Below, one piece after another: positions 19,038-27,852 of a stretch of 62,919 nt of DNA. The stretch is from Deltaproteobacteria bacterium. GTDB taxonomy: Bacteria > Desulfobacterota > Binatia > Binatales > Binataceae. Location of the stretch: the NCBI GenBank assembly GCA_021794015.1, contig JAJYRQ010000022.1, forward strand, positions 1 to 62,919, written 5' to 3'. The stretch's first letter is position 1. Every line of letters begins with the position of its first letter. Made by a program: the position numbers and the translations under genes. The notes under the pieces are model-generated. The model saw only the letters and a program-made list of their open reading frames with translations. It did no database searches and was not told the DNA's origin.

Positions 19038-19790
19038 TCAGGCCGCCGAAAACCGCGCCAGTTCCTGCTCGTCGATGTCGAAATTGGCCGCTACGTTCTG
19101 CACCTCGTCGTGGTCTTCCAGTTCCTCGACAAGTCGCAGCACCCGCTCGGCCGCGCCGCCGCCGACCCGCACCGTAGTCTCGGGCAGCCGGGTGATTTCG
19201 GCGTGGGCCGCGGCGATGCCGGCTGCTCCCAGCGCGTCGCGCACGGCGGCGAACTTTTCCGGCGCGGTCAGGACCTCAAGCGTGTCGCCCTCGCTGCTAA
19301 GGTCGTCGGCGCCGGCCTCCAGCGCCACTTCAAACAGCCGGTCCTCGTCGACGCCGGCGCGGTCAACGCTTATGACGCCGCGCTTCTTGAACATCCACGC
19401 GACCGAGCCGCTTTCCCCGAGGCTGCCTCCGTACCGGTTGAAGATAAAGCGCAACTCGGCCACCGTGCGGTTGCGATTGTCGGTGAGCGCCTCGGCAATG
19501 ATCGCCACGCCGCCGGGGCCGAAGCCTTCGTAGACGACCTCCTCGAGCCGTTGCCCCTCAAGCTCGCCCGCGCCGCGCTTGATGGCCCGTTCGATGTTTT
19601 CCTGGGGCATCGATTGCGTGCGCGCCGCCTGGATCGCGGCACGCAGCCTGGGGTTGGCGTCCGGGTCGGAGCCCCCGTGGCGCGCAGCGACCGTGACTTC
19701 CTTGATGAGCTTGGTGAAAAGCTTGCCCCGGCGCGCGTCGCGCGCCGCCTTTTTGTGCTTTATGGAACTCCACTTCGAGTGCCCGGACAT
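19038..19790 (-). CDS. yebC: YebC/PmpR family protein
   Basis: A 250-residue protein beginning MSGHSKWSSIKHKKAARDA, the conserved start of the family, which fixes the ATG at 19788-19790. Other motifs: GGSDPDANPRLRAAIQAAR, MPQENIERAIKRGAGE and YEGFGPGGVAII. Family members are DNA-binding regulators or ribosome-associated factors that help translation of proline stretches. yebC commonly precedes ruvC, as here, in one transcript. Confidence 0.96.
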   Translation of the reverse strand: MSGHSKWSSIKHKKAARDARRGKLFTKLIKEVTVAARHGGSDPDANPRLRAAIQAARTQSMPQENIERAIKRGAGELEGQRLEEVVYEGFGPGGVAIIAEALTDNRNRTVAELRFIFNRYGGSLGESGSVAWMFKKRGVISVDRAGVDEDRLFEVALEAGADDLSSEGDTLEVLTAPEKFAAVRDALGAAGIAAAHAEITRLPETTVRVGGGAAERVLRLVEELEDHDEVQNVAANFDIDEQELARFSAA

Positions 19791-19969
19791 GGCCTGACCC
19801 GCCCGCCGCAAGAGACGGAACCTCCCGCAATCGGCGCTCAGCCTAGCACAAAACTGCGCACCTTTGGGAGCCCAGCAGGCTCTGCAAAAAAGGCCTCTCG
19901 ACAAGGCGCCCGGCCTTTGCGGCCGACTTGAGTGGCGGCCTGCCTTGCGTCATCGTCTAGACGCCGCAG

Positions 19970-20500
19970 ATGAACACGGGTTGTCGCCTGACAGTCTTCT
20001 GGTTGGCCTCCTTCGGCCTTGCGCTTTGGGGCTGCTTTATTCCTCCCCACGCGCCGGCTCCTGCCTCCCGCGGCGATACCGTGACCCTGGCGTTGCCCTA
20101 CGATCTGGCCTGGCAGACGGTGCAGCAGGTGATCAAGCGACAAGGCTACAAGATAACCGCCGAAGACCCCAACGAGGGCATTATCGAAGCCCAGGCTGCA
20201 GCCTTTGCGCCGGCTGACGCCGACTGTGGATCGCTAAACGCGCTGCTGCGCAGTTACGCAGCCAACCCGACCGCGGTTGCCACCGCCGTCTACAATTTCA
20301 GGCTGACGGCTGAAAGCGGCGAATCCACGGCGGTCAGCGTAAAGGCCACCTTCACCACGCCCGTAAAAGCCCCGCTTCGCCACGTGACCGGGGTTAGCTG
20401 CGCTTCCCGGGGCACTCAGGAAGCCCGCCTGTTGGACCAAATCGTACTGGAAAGCGCGGGCGCGCGACGGCCGAGCTTCGCCCCGCCCCAGGCGCAGTAG
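19970..20500 (+). CDS. Putative lipoprotein of unknown family
   Basis: A 176-residue protein with an N-terminal hydrophobic segment ending LALWGC, a plausible though non-ideal lipobox, followed by a Pro/Ala-rich linker. The mature part (VTLALPYDLAWQTVQQVIKR, then EDPNEGIIEAQ) resembles small periplasmic lipoproteins with a BON/DUF3568-like alpha-beta pattern, but I cannot name the family. It precedes the membrane glycosyltransferase gene at 20627, same strand. Confidence 0.75.
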   Translation: MNTGCRLTVFWLASFGLALWGCFIPPHAPAPASRGDTVTLALPYDLAWQTVQQVIKRQGYKITAEDPNEGIIEAQAAAFAPADADCGSLNALLRSYAANPTAVATAVYNFRLTAESGESTAVSVKATFTTPVKAPLRHVTGVSCASRGTQEARLLDQIVLESAGARRPSFAPPQAQ

Positions 20501-20626
20501 CCGGCCGCCGACGACCGCGCCGGCGTCGCCCGCTTGATGGCGCCCGGCGCAAAGGCTAGCCATGGATGGCGTGGCGCAGCAGATGCCGACAACCTGGGCC
20601 GACAAACGACCGAGGACATCCCGCCG

Positions 20627-22069
20627 ATGACAAGCGATTCCATGGCGCTTGCGTGTCAGGCAGGCGCATCGCGGTCCGGATGCGAGGTCGAACAGGTGCC
20701 TTCGGCCGGAGAGCCGCCGCCGGTCTCCAGCCCGGGCGCGGCGTTGCTCTTTCTACTGCTGGGGCTGGTTTCGAGCGCTCTACGCGTGGCGTTCTATCTG
20801 TCGGGCGCCGTTCGCCCGCCCGGCGCCCTGATTTGGGCCGCGGGCCTGCTGTCGGCGGCCGGGCTTTTCGGCCTTTGGACAGGCACGCGTCGCGCACTGT
20901 CGGCGCCGACCGCACCGGCGCGCTCGCGGGCGGCGCCGTCACAGGCAACGGCGGCTGTCTTCATCGGCTTTCTCGGCCTCTATGCGGCCACCCAGGCGCC
21001 GCCGACCCCATACAACGAGCACGTGCGGCTGGCCGAGGCGCTGCTCCACGGGCACACCTGGGTCAGCGCGCCCTCCTACATGGAACATGTCACGGTTAAC
21101 GGGCACGCTTATTTGCTCCATCCGCCGCTGTCGGCTCTTTTGCTTATGCCGCTGGTAGCACTGCTGGGGTTAAGGGTCGATCAGACGGCGGTCGCGGTCG
21201 TCCTGGGGGCAGGTGAAATCGCGCTGGCCTGGCGTCTGACCGGCTTGCTTGGCCTGGCCACGCAAGGCCGTGTCTGGCTGGTGCTATTTTTCGGGGCGGG
21301 GACGACGCTCTGGTACGAGGCGACGCTGGGCGCCAGTTGGGACTTTGCCCTGCTGGTGGGCGCCGGCGCCGTGCTGCTGACGCTCAACGAACTTTTCGGC
21401 CGCGGGCGCCCGTGGCTGGTGGGAGCGTTGGCCGGCCTAAGCGCCCTGGCGCGCTACGATCTTGCGCTGGCGTGGCCGCTGTGGGCGCTGTTGCTTGCGG
21501 CGCGCGGGCAGAGGCTTCGCCGCGTGGCTGGAGTACTGTACGGCTATGCGTTCGCTGGGGTGATTTTCGTAATTTTCAACGAGCTTCGCTTCGCTACCGT
21601 CGGCGACATCTCGTTCTGGCTCTGGCACCGGCAGGACCGCTACGCGCTGGTCCGTCCGGGCGGCCCGTTTGCGCTCGTCCATCTGCCCTTCAACCTTTAC
21701 ACTTTGCTCTTCATGCCCCCGATCTATGACGCCAAGCCTCCCTACATCCATCCTCAGATGATGGGACAGGGGCTGCTGCTCACCAGCCCGGCGTTCCTGC
21801 TTGCTTTGCGGCCGAGCTTCCTTTGTCCAACCGCAGGGCTGCTTTACCTGGCCACAGTGCTAATCATGGTGCCGGGCCTGCTGGTTTACGCCAACGGCTT
21901 CGTCCAGTTTGGAGCCCGCTATTACGTTCAGGTTTATCCACTGCTGCTCGCGCTGATGGCGCTGGGCCTCGGCAGGCGCGCCGACCAGCTTACCAAGCTG
22001 CTGGTTACGGCCTCGATCGTCCTCGTGGCTTACGGGGTCTGGCACGTGCGCTGGCTCGGCTTCGGCTAG
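20627..22069 (+). CDS. Polytopic membrane glycosyltransferase-like protein (GT39/ArnT-like)
   Basis: A 480-residue protein with about ten to twelve hydrophobic segments. The first periplasmic loop (PYNEHVRLAEALLHGHTWV) resembles the acceptor-loop start of lipid-linked-sugar transferases of the GT-C fold, which use polyprenyl-phosphate sugars on the outer face of the inner membrane. Later FVQFGARYYVQVYPLLLALM is also typical. ATG at 20627 is chosen; the upstream open stretch is not hydrophobic and looks non-coding. The substrate is unknown; the downstream PMT-like fusion suggests a glycan or protein O-glycosylation locus. Confidence 0.8.
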   Translation: MTSDSMALACQAGASRSGCEVEQVPSAGEPPPVSSPGAALLFLLLGLVSSALRVAFYLSGAVRPPGALIWAAGLLSAAGLFGLWTGTRRALSAPTAPARSRAAPSQATAAVFIGFLGLYAATQAPPTPYNEHVRLAEALLHGHTWVSAPSYMEHVTVNGHAYLLHPPLSALLLMPLVALLGLRVDQTAVAVVLGAGEIALAWRLTGLLGLATQGRVWLVLFFGAGTTLWYEATLGASWDFALLVGAGAVLLTLNELFGRGRPWLVGALAGLSALARYDLALAWPLWALLLAARGQRLRRVAGVLYGYAFAGVIFVIFNELRFATVGDISFWLWHRQDRYALVRPGGPFALVHLPFNLYTLLFMPPIYDAKPPYIHPQMMGQGLLLTSPAFLLALRPSFLCPTAGLLYLATVLIMVPGLLVYANGFVQFGARYYVQVYPLLLALMALGLGRRADQLTKLLVTASIVLVAYGVWHVRWLGFG

Positions 22070-22227
22070 AGCGGCCATCGCCGGGCGCGGCGCCGATTGC
22101 TCTCCAGCGCTCGCGCGGTGCGCCTGCGGACGTCTTGTCACGTGGCCGCGCTCGCCGCGCTGCGCCGCAAACCTTGCGCGGGCCGGGAGTGTCGGGAGCG
22201 GGGCGCTGGTGCAGGCGGGCACCCGTA

Positions 22228-22233
22228 TATAAT
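22228..22233 (+). promoter_or_regulatory. Candidate -10 box upstream of the PMT-like fusion gene
   Basis: A perfect TATAAT in otherwise GC-rich sequence, 32 bp before the ATG at 22266. The -35 position is poor (GCTGGT at 22205-22210 with a 17-bp spacer), so this is only a candidate. Confidence 0.3.
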
Positions 22234-22265
22234 CGAACCGACGACAAGCCGCCAAGCGTTCGCCG

Positions 22266-25200
22266 ATGAACCCTGCAAAAGCCTGCCCGCCCCCGCTGTC
22301 GAACCGTCCCGCCATCCGGCCGCATCTATCCCGCAATGTCATCGCAATCTGTGCTTGCGTGTGGCGCGGGCTTACCCCCGCGGATGCACCCGTCAGGCGG
22401 CCGGCCCAGGCAATACCGGTGCGGCTTGTCGCTGCGGGGCTCAGCGCGCTTGCGCTCTTGGGCTGCGGGCGGCCTGGCGGTGCGGACGCGGCGCGCGCCG
22501 CGGTTTTTCTGGGCGTCGGATGCGGGATCGGACTGGCCGCGTTGCTGCTGTTTGGTGTCTGGGTTTGCTTGCGTCCCACGCTCGAGCATGCGCGCGGCGC
22601 CTTGCTTAACGCGGTTCTGTTTCTGCTTGCCCTTTGGGCGATCAAGACGGTGCTGCTTAGGCTTTTCCCCGGCTTCGGCCCGGACATCGGCAGCTACCAG
22701 TCATGGGCGCTCGAGATGGCGGCGCGCGGACCGGCAGGCATCTACCGGCCTGGCTATTTTCTCGACTATCCGCCCGGCTACCTGTACCCGCTTTGGCTGG
22801 CGGGCGTGTTGGCGCATTGGTTTCACCTGACCGGGAGCGGGTTGCGGATTCTGGTTGAGACGCCGGCCCTTGCAGCCGACTTTTTGTTGGCGCTCTTGAT
22901 TTTTGGCTGGGTGCGCGCACAATCGGGAACCCGCGCGGGATGGCTTGCCGCGCTGCTGTTCGCGCTCAACCCGGCGCTGCTTTTTGACACCGTGGTGTGG
23001 GGCCAGAGCGACTCCTGGCTGGCACTCACGATGATGCTGGCGGCGCTGCTGGTCCTGCAGCGGCGCTACTTTGCCGGCTCTGCCCTGGCCGCGCTTGCCT
23101 GCCTGGTCAAGCCGCAGGCAGTCTGCATTCTTCCGGTGCTCGCCCTCTGGAGTGGAGTCGAAGGCGGATGGCGGGCGTGCGGCCGAGGGCTCGCGGGCTT
23201 TGCGGTCGCGCTTGCCCTGTGCGCGCTCCCTTTCCAGCTCGGGCACGGGCCTAGCTGGCTGCCGTCGCTCTACCTCACGACCGCGGGCTATTACCACGAG
23301 ACCTCGGTCAACGCGTTTAACCTGATGGCGCTGCTGGGCGGGCTTCGGGTGCCCGACGTGACGCCGGTCATGGGAATTGCGTCGTTCCACCTTGGGATCG
23401 CGCTTCTGGTTCCGCTCTACGGCCTGGTGGGTGTGGTGCTGATGCGCAGGCGCGATCGTCGCGGCTTCTTTTTCGCGCTTTTCCTGGCGACCTTGGGGTT
23501 TTTCATGTTGGCGCCCCGGATGCACGAGCGCTACCTTTACCCGGCGTTGGTCTTCGCGCTGCCGCTTGCGGCTGAGGAGACTGCGGTTTTGTGGCTGTTC
23601 GGGCTGCTGAGCGCGACCTTCCTGTTCAATCTGGCCTATGTGAAACACACGCTTGAGACGACGGTCTTTCTAAGCTCGCGCGACGCTTTGGCGATGACCG
23701 CGGCCTTCGTCAACGTTGCGCTCTTCGCGCTAGCCGGATTGTCGGCGTTCACGGCCGGCGCGTTCAGGCCTCCCCGCCGGCGCCGGCTGTGGCAGCGGCC
23801 GGTGCCGGGCGAGCGACGGCGCGCCTTCCAACCGAGTTTGCAGCGCAGTCTGGAGGCCCTGCGCCGATCGCTGCCCACCTGGAACACGGCCGACACCGTA
23901 ACCCTTACTGTGCTGCTTGCCGCGGCGGCGCTCAGCCGTTTTTGGCGCCTCGGCCGTCCGCCGGAGATCGTCTTCGACGAGGTCCACTTCGTTAACCAAG
24001 CGCGCCACTACCTGCTGGGCGAATCCTTTCTCGACCCGCATCCGCCGCTGGCCAAGCTGGTGACCGCGCTGGGAATTGAAATGTTCGGCGATCGCGCGTT
24101 CGGCTGGCGAATCGGCAACAGCCTCATCGGGACGCTGCTGGTGGGCGTGACCTACCTGCTGGGACGGCGGATTTTTGCGTCCCGACTGGCCGGGGCACTG
24201 GCCGCCGTTTTTGTCTTAAGCGACGGGCTTTTTCTGGTTGACTCGAGGGTCGCCGTGATCGACATCGTCTACCTGACCTTTGCCGCCTGCGCCTACCTGG
24301 CGCTGTTCCGCTTCGTGCAGGCGCGTTCGGCGGCCGGCGCGCGCGGGGCGCTGCTGCTTGCCGGGCTGAGCCTTGGTCTTTGTCTGGGCGCCAAGCTTTA
24401 CGTCCCGGCGTTCACCTTTCTCCTGCTGGTGGGCTTTGGCCTGCTGGCGCTGCGTTGCTTGGCCGCCGGAGGTGACTTCGGTCCCTTGCTCTGCGCCGCC
24501 GCCGGCTTGCGCCGCCGTGCCGGGATCGGCCTCGTTTTGCTGGTCGGGTCGGTTGCCGCGATTGTCTACCTGGCTGGGTTCCTACCGCACTACCTTTGGG
24601 GCTGGTGGGGCGGCGCCAGCGACCTGGTGCGCTACTACGGGCAGGTCATCTGGTACGAGCGGAGCGTGGCCAGCGCGCTTCATCCCTACGCTTCACCATG
24701 GTGGAGCTGGCCGCTGATGCTGCGGCCGGTCGCCTACTGGGACAAGTTCCCGCAGGCGGGCGATGTCGCAGCGGTCTGGGGCGGAGGCAATCCGCTTTTG
24801 TGGTGGGCCGTGCTCCCGGCGATTACGGCCGCTGCGCTGCGCGCCTACGAGGAAATAGACTTCGGCCGGCTCTTCGTCGTCGCCGGCTACCTGGTCTACC
24901 TGGCGATCTGGGTACCGATCGGGCGGACGCTTTTCATTTACCACTACATGGCTTCGCTCTACCTGGGCTTTCTGGCGCTGGGGGATCTTCTGGCCCGCTG
25001 TTGGCGCGGCAACGCCGACGTCTGGGAGCAGGCCGGCCTCTTGCTCAGCATGGCCGTCGTGCCGCCGTTGGCGCTCGGCCCCCTCTGGGGCGGCGCTGGC
25101 GCTGTGGCGCTGCTGGCAGCCGGCTTTGTCGGCGTGCGGACTCGGCCGTCGTGGTCGGCGCGGATGCTCTGCGTGGCCTTCATGCTCTTGGCGACGGCGC

Positions 25201-25304
25201 TTTTTTTCTACTTTGCGCCGCTTTGGTATGGTCTGCCGATCAGCCGAGCGGCCTTCTATCGCCGCATGTGGTTCAAAGGACCGGGGATCGAGAACTGGAT
25301 ATGA
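22266..25304 (+). CDS. Two-module GT-C glycosyltransferase fusion: GT87-like + PMT/GT39
   Basis: A 1012-residue polytopic membrane protein. The N-terminal half (about 85-500) is a GT-C module with SYQSWALEMAARGPAGIY, FLDYPPGYLYPLWLAG and VVWGQSDSWLALTMM, like mannosyltransferases of the GT87 type. After an Arg-rich hinge (about 505-535) a second module carries the protein-O-mannosyltransferase hallmarks: PEIVFDEVHF (acidic pair), FLDPHPPLAKLVTALG and a PMT-type C-terminal 4-TM region with PIGRTLFIYHYM. PMTs use dolichyl- or polyprenyl-phosphate mannose. Fusing both modules in one chain is unusual; it may pair two glycosyl transfers or one inactive and one active module. The next gene is 16 bp downstream. 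Confidence 0.85.
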   Translation: MNPAKACPPPLSNRPAIRPHLSRNVIAICACVWRGLTPADAPVRRPAQAIPVRLVAAGLSALALLGCGRPGGADAARAAVFLGVGCGIGLAALLLFGVWVCLRPTLEHARGALLNAVLFLLALWAIKTVLLRLFPGFGPDIGSYQSWALEMAARGPAGIYRPGYFLDYPPGYLYPLWLAGVLAHWFHLTGSGLRILVETPALAADFLLALLIFGWVRAQSGTRAGWLAALLFALNPALLFDTVVWGQSDSWLALTMMLAALLVLQRRYFAGSALAALACLVKPQAVCILPVLALWSGVEGGWRACGRGLAGFAVALALCALPFQLGHGPSWLPSLYLTTAGYYHETSVNAFNLMALLGGLRVPDVTPVMGIASFHLGIALLVPLYGLVGVVLMRRRDRRGFFFALFLATLGFFMLAPRMHERYLYPALVFALPLAAEETAVLWLFGLLSATFLFNLAYVKHTLETTVFLSSRDALAMTAAFVNVALFALAGLSAFTAGAFRPPRRRRLWQRPVPGERRRAFQPSLQRSLEALRRSLPTWNTADTVTLTVLLAAAALSRFWRLGRPPEIVFDEVHFVNQARHYLLGESFLDPHPPLAKLVTALGIEMFGDRAFGWRIGNSLIGTLLVGVTYLLGRRIFASRLAGALAAVFVLSDGLFLVDSRVAVIDIVYLTFAACAYLALFRFVQARSAAGARGALLLAGLSLGLCLGAKLYVPAFTFLLLVGFGLLALRCLAAGGDFGPLLCAAAGLRRRAGIGLVLLVGSVAAIVYLAGFLPHYLWGWWGGASDLVRYYGQVIWYERSVASALHPYASPWWSWPLMLRPVAYWDKFPQAGDVAAVWGGGNPLLWWAVLPAITAAALRAYEEIDFGRLFVVAGYLVYLAIWVPIGRTLFIYHYMASLYLGFLALGDLLARCWRGNADVWEQAGLLLSMAVVPPLALGPLWGGAGAVALLAAGFVGVRTRPSWSARMLCVAFMLLATALFFYFAPLWYGLPISRAAFYRRMWFKGPGIENWI

Positions 25305-25320
25305 GTGCCAGGAGCTACCG

Positions 25321-26049
25321 GTGAGCTGCGCTCGCTTGTCCAGGCTGCCTTTCCTTTACGGGGCGCTGGCGTTGGCTTTGGCCGCCCCACTCCCGGCCGC
25401 GGCCGGGGCGGCTAACCTTCTCACCAACGGCGACTTCTCTCAGGGCAGCGCCAGCGCTCCCCAGGCTTGGCGTCCTGACGCTTGGCTGAACTCGCCCCGC
25501 GCATCTTCCTTTCAATGGACGGCGGCGGGCGGCAAGCCAGCGGAACTCACCATTCGCAATCTCAAGCCCAACGACGCCCGCTGGGTCCAGACTCTGAAGC
25601 TCGGCCCCGGATGGTACCGTGCCAGCGTTGAGGCGCGCGCCGAGAACGTCGGCCCCAACGGCGCCGGGGCTTCGCTCTGCCTGCTCGACGACAACGCCGG
25701 CTCGGCGGAACTACGCGGCAGTACGTCTTGGCAAAAGCTCACCTTGTACTTTAAAGTTGAGGCTCCGGGTGCTGACCTCGAAATTGCGCTAAGACTCGGC
25801 GGGTTCTCCCGCTTGAACACCGGGACAGCTTTTTTCCGCAACGCCAGGGTAGTCTTGATGGCCGGCTCTCCTTCGCCCGGGGCTGCTGTCTTCGACCTCG
25901 CCGCGCTGCGGCGGCAGCGAGCGCCCGTGCCGGTCGGGCGCCCCTGGAGCTTGGTTGCAGTTTTCGCGGCGTTGGCGGTAGCCGGCGCTGTCGGCTGGCG
26001 CCTGCTGACGGCTTTGTCTGACGGCCCGGGCGAAGCCAAGCCCGGCTAA
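25321..26049 (+). CDS. Exported, C-terminally anchored beta-sandwich (CBM-like) protein
   Basis: A 242-residue protein from GTG at 25321, with GGAG about 7 bp upstream. It has a signal peptide (LPFLYGALALALAAPLPAAA) and then NLLTNGDFSQGSASAPQAW, the typical first strand of carbohydrate-binding jelly-roll domains (CBM4/9-like), ending with FFRNARVVLM. A C-terminal hydrophobic segment (WSLVAVFAALAVAGAVGW) would anchor it with the domain outside. It directly follows the PMT-like fusion, so it may be a glycosylation partner or a glycan binder. The frame extends upstream into the previous gene, but that part is a shadow. Confidence 0.78.
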   Translation: MSCARLSRLPFLYGALALALAAPLPAAAGAANLLTNGDFSQGSASAPQAWRPDAWLNSPRASSFQWTAAGGKPAELTIRNLKPNDARWVQTLKLGPGWYRASVEARAENVGPNGAGASLCLLDDNAGSAELRGSTSWQKLTLYFKVEAPGADLEIALRLGGFSRLNTGTAFFRNARVVLMAGSPSPGAAVFDLAALRRQRAPVPVGRPWSLVAVFAALAVAGAVGWRLLTALSDGPGEAKPG

Positions 26050-26055
26050 AGTTTG

Positions 26056-26099
26056 CCGACTGCGGACGGCGCGGGCGTGCAACGCCCTCCCGCAGTCGG
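26056..26099 (+). terminator. Strong hairpin after the beta-sandwich gene
   Basis: CCGACTGCGG (26056-26065) and CCGCAGTCGG (26090-26099) form a perfect 10-bp stem. It starts 6 bp after the TAA of the upstream gene. There is no T-tract, so this is a hairpin terminator candidate of the weak, GC-rich type, or an mRNA 3' end stabiliser. Confidence 0.45.
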
Positions 26100-26264
26100 T
26101 TGCCAGAGGCGCGCTCCTGCGCCCTGCGGCGAATCGCCGGGAGAGCCTGGCCCGCTCGCCAGTGGGTGCCGAACAGCGGTGCCTGCCTTCGGACGCCTCC
26201 GCTCCGACGCCGGCGCATCTGCTAAGCTTTCTCTGGGATACCACTTTGGCGCAAAGGTTGCCCG

Positions 26265-27050
26265 ATGACCAGCAAGGAAGCGGACCAGTTCCAGCAGTTG
26301 CTCGACACTATTCGGGAGCTCAGGGTGCGATGCCCCTGGGACCGGGAGCAGACCATTGGGAGTACCGCTCGCCATCTGCTTGAAGAAGCCTACGAGGTCT
26401 TCGACGCCGCCGAGCGGCCGCATCAAGCTGCGGCGCTGGCCGAAGAGCTCGGAGACCTCTTCGCGCAGGCGCTCTTTATGACGGTGCTGGACCCGTCCGA
26501 GGCTCGGCTCGGCGCTTCGCAGGTTCTGGATCACGCCAGGCGCAAGCTTGTCCGGCGCCATCCGCACGTCTTCGGAGAGCTCAAGCTAGAGACCGCCGAC
26601 CAGGTCGTCTCCGTCTGGCAGCAAATAAAACGCGCCGAGCGGGGCGACCGCGCTTGCGCCTCGGCGCTCTCCGCGGTCGGTCGTGCCTTACCCGCCTTGA
26701 TGCGTGCCGAGGCGCTGGGCCTTGCCGCCGGCCGCGCCGGCATGGACTGGGAGGACATAGCCGGCGTGCTCGCCCAGCTCCGGTCCGAGCTTGCCGAGGT
26801 GGACGAAGCCCTTCGAGCTGGAGATACAGTCCGCGCCGCCGAGGAGATCGGAGACGCGCTCCTGGCGCTCGCCAACGCGCCGCGCTTGCTGGGGCTCAGT
26901 GCCGAGGCGTTGCTCAGGGGCGCGTGCGACAAGTTTACGGCGCGCTTCCAGAAGGTCGAAGCGCTCGCCGCCTCTCGCGGCCTCACCCTGGAAAAGCTTT
27001 CCCCCGACGAGGTTGCCAACCTCTGGCGCGAAGCGAAAACCCTGGCCTAA
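26265..27050 (+). CDS. mazG: MazG nucleoside triphosphate pyrophosphohydrolase
   Basis: A 261-residue house-cleaning enzyme that hydrolyses (d)NTPs to NMP and pyrophosphate. There are two MazG repeats: the first has LRVRCPWDREQTIGS, HLLEEAYEVFDA and EELGDLFAQALF (metal-binding ExxE...ExxD pattern), the second is VDEALRAGDTVRAAEEIGDALLA. Length matches the two-domain E. coli-type protein. The gene is monocistronic as far as visible, followed by a transposase remnant. Confidence 0.96.
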   Translation: MTSKEADQFQQLLDTIRELRVRCPWDREQTIGSTARHLLEEAYEVFDAAERPHQAAALAEELGDLFAQALFMTVLDPSEARLGASQVLDHARRKLVRRHPHVFGELKLETADQVVSVWQQIKRAERGDRACASALSAVGRALPALMRAEALGLAAGRAGMDWEDIAGVLAQLRSELAEVDEALRAGDTVRAAEEIGDALLALANAPRLLGLSAEALLRGACDKFTARFQKVEALAASRGLTLEKLSPDEVANLWREAKTLA

Positions 27051-27096
27051 GGCGCCCCAAACGGCAGCCTTTGCCGCGCCGCAGAGCGGGCTGGCG

Positions 27097-27629
27097 TTGA
27101 GCACCCTCGGCGATTTGTTGCGCCGGCAGGGACTGAGCCGGTTGTCGGTGTGGTGGGTCAAGCTGGGGATCATGCCGGAGCGGACCAGCCCGGGCAAGCC
27201 GCAGCAGAACGGGCGCCATAAACGAATGCACAACACCCTCAAAGCTAAGAGCGCCGACCCGCCCGCCGCCAATCTGGCAGCGCGACAGCATCGCCTCGAT
27301 CACTTCCGCAGCCGGTTCAACCATCAACGCCCGCACCAGGCGCTCGACCAGACGGTCCCGGCGGCACACTACTCAGCCCCCGCGGCACTATCCGGCCCGG
27401 CTTGAGGATGCGGTTTGGCCGGATACGTGCGAACCACGCCGGGTACGAAGCAACGGTGCGATCAAGCGGCAGGGCGAGTGGGTCTTTATCGGTCAGGCAC
27501 TGACCAGCGAAGTGGTTGGATTGTTTGAAGCTCATGACGGAGACGCAGAAGTCTACTGTGGACCGATACGCCCGGGCATAATCGACGGGCTTACCCTCCA
27601 GTTCGTCCGCTGCCGCGGCGGCCACTCAT
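27097..27629 (+). pseudogene. IS481-like transposase remnant, 5'-truncated and frameshifted
   Basis: The DDE-integrase C-terminal region is visible: GLSRLSVWWVKLGIMPERTS, then GKPQQNGRHKRMHNTLKA and FNHQRPHQALDQTVP, in one frame until about 27376. After the five-C run at 27377-27381 the homology continues one base out of frame as PARLEDAVWPD and VRSNGAIKRQGEWVFIGQAL, ending with IRPGIIDGL before a stop at 27627-27629. Removing one C restores Y-S-A-P-R-H-Y-P across the junction. The N-terminal two thirds and catalytic Asp residues are missing. It is a dead insertion-sequence fragment. Confidence 0.88.
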
Positions 27630-27852
27630 GATACCGGTCAGGAGGGCTGCCCTACGAGCGCTTCGGCTATTGCATGGCGGCCGCGACGCGGGTCGCGCCT
27701 CATGGCATTGCGCTCCCGTGGGTCGAGAACGCTGGCGTGCGGCGAGCACCGCTTCGCTCAGGGCGACGGGCGAGCGAGCCGGCGAGCGGGAAAGCAGGCG
27801 CGCGAACTGGAGCCGTGCGGCACGCCAGCCGCAGTGCCAATGCTCCCCCGCC
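27630..27852. other. Gap with diverged repeat shared with the right end
   Basis: No gene is seen. Positions 27703-27761 resemble 62517-62578: TGGCATTGCGCTCCC, then GTGCGGCGAGCACC and GCTCAG in the same order and spacing. Both lie next to IS481-like sequence. Confidence 0.5.

Noticed and set aside
26791..27405. 204-codon frame as a single gene
   Set aside because: Its first half is the shadow of mazG; only the part after about 27097 is transposase-like.
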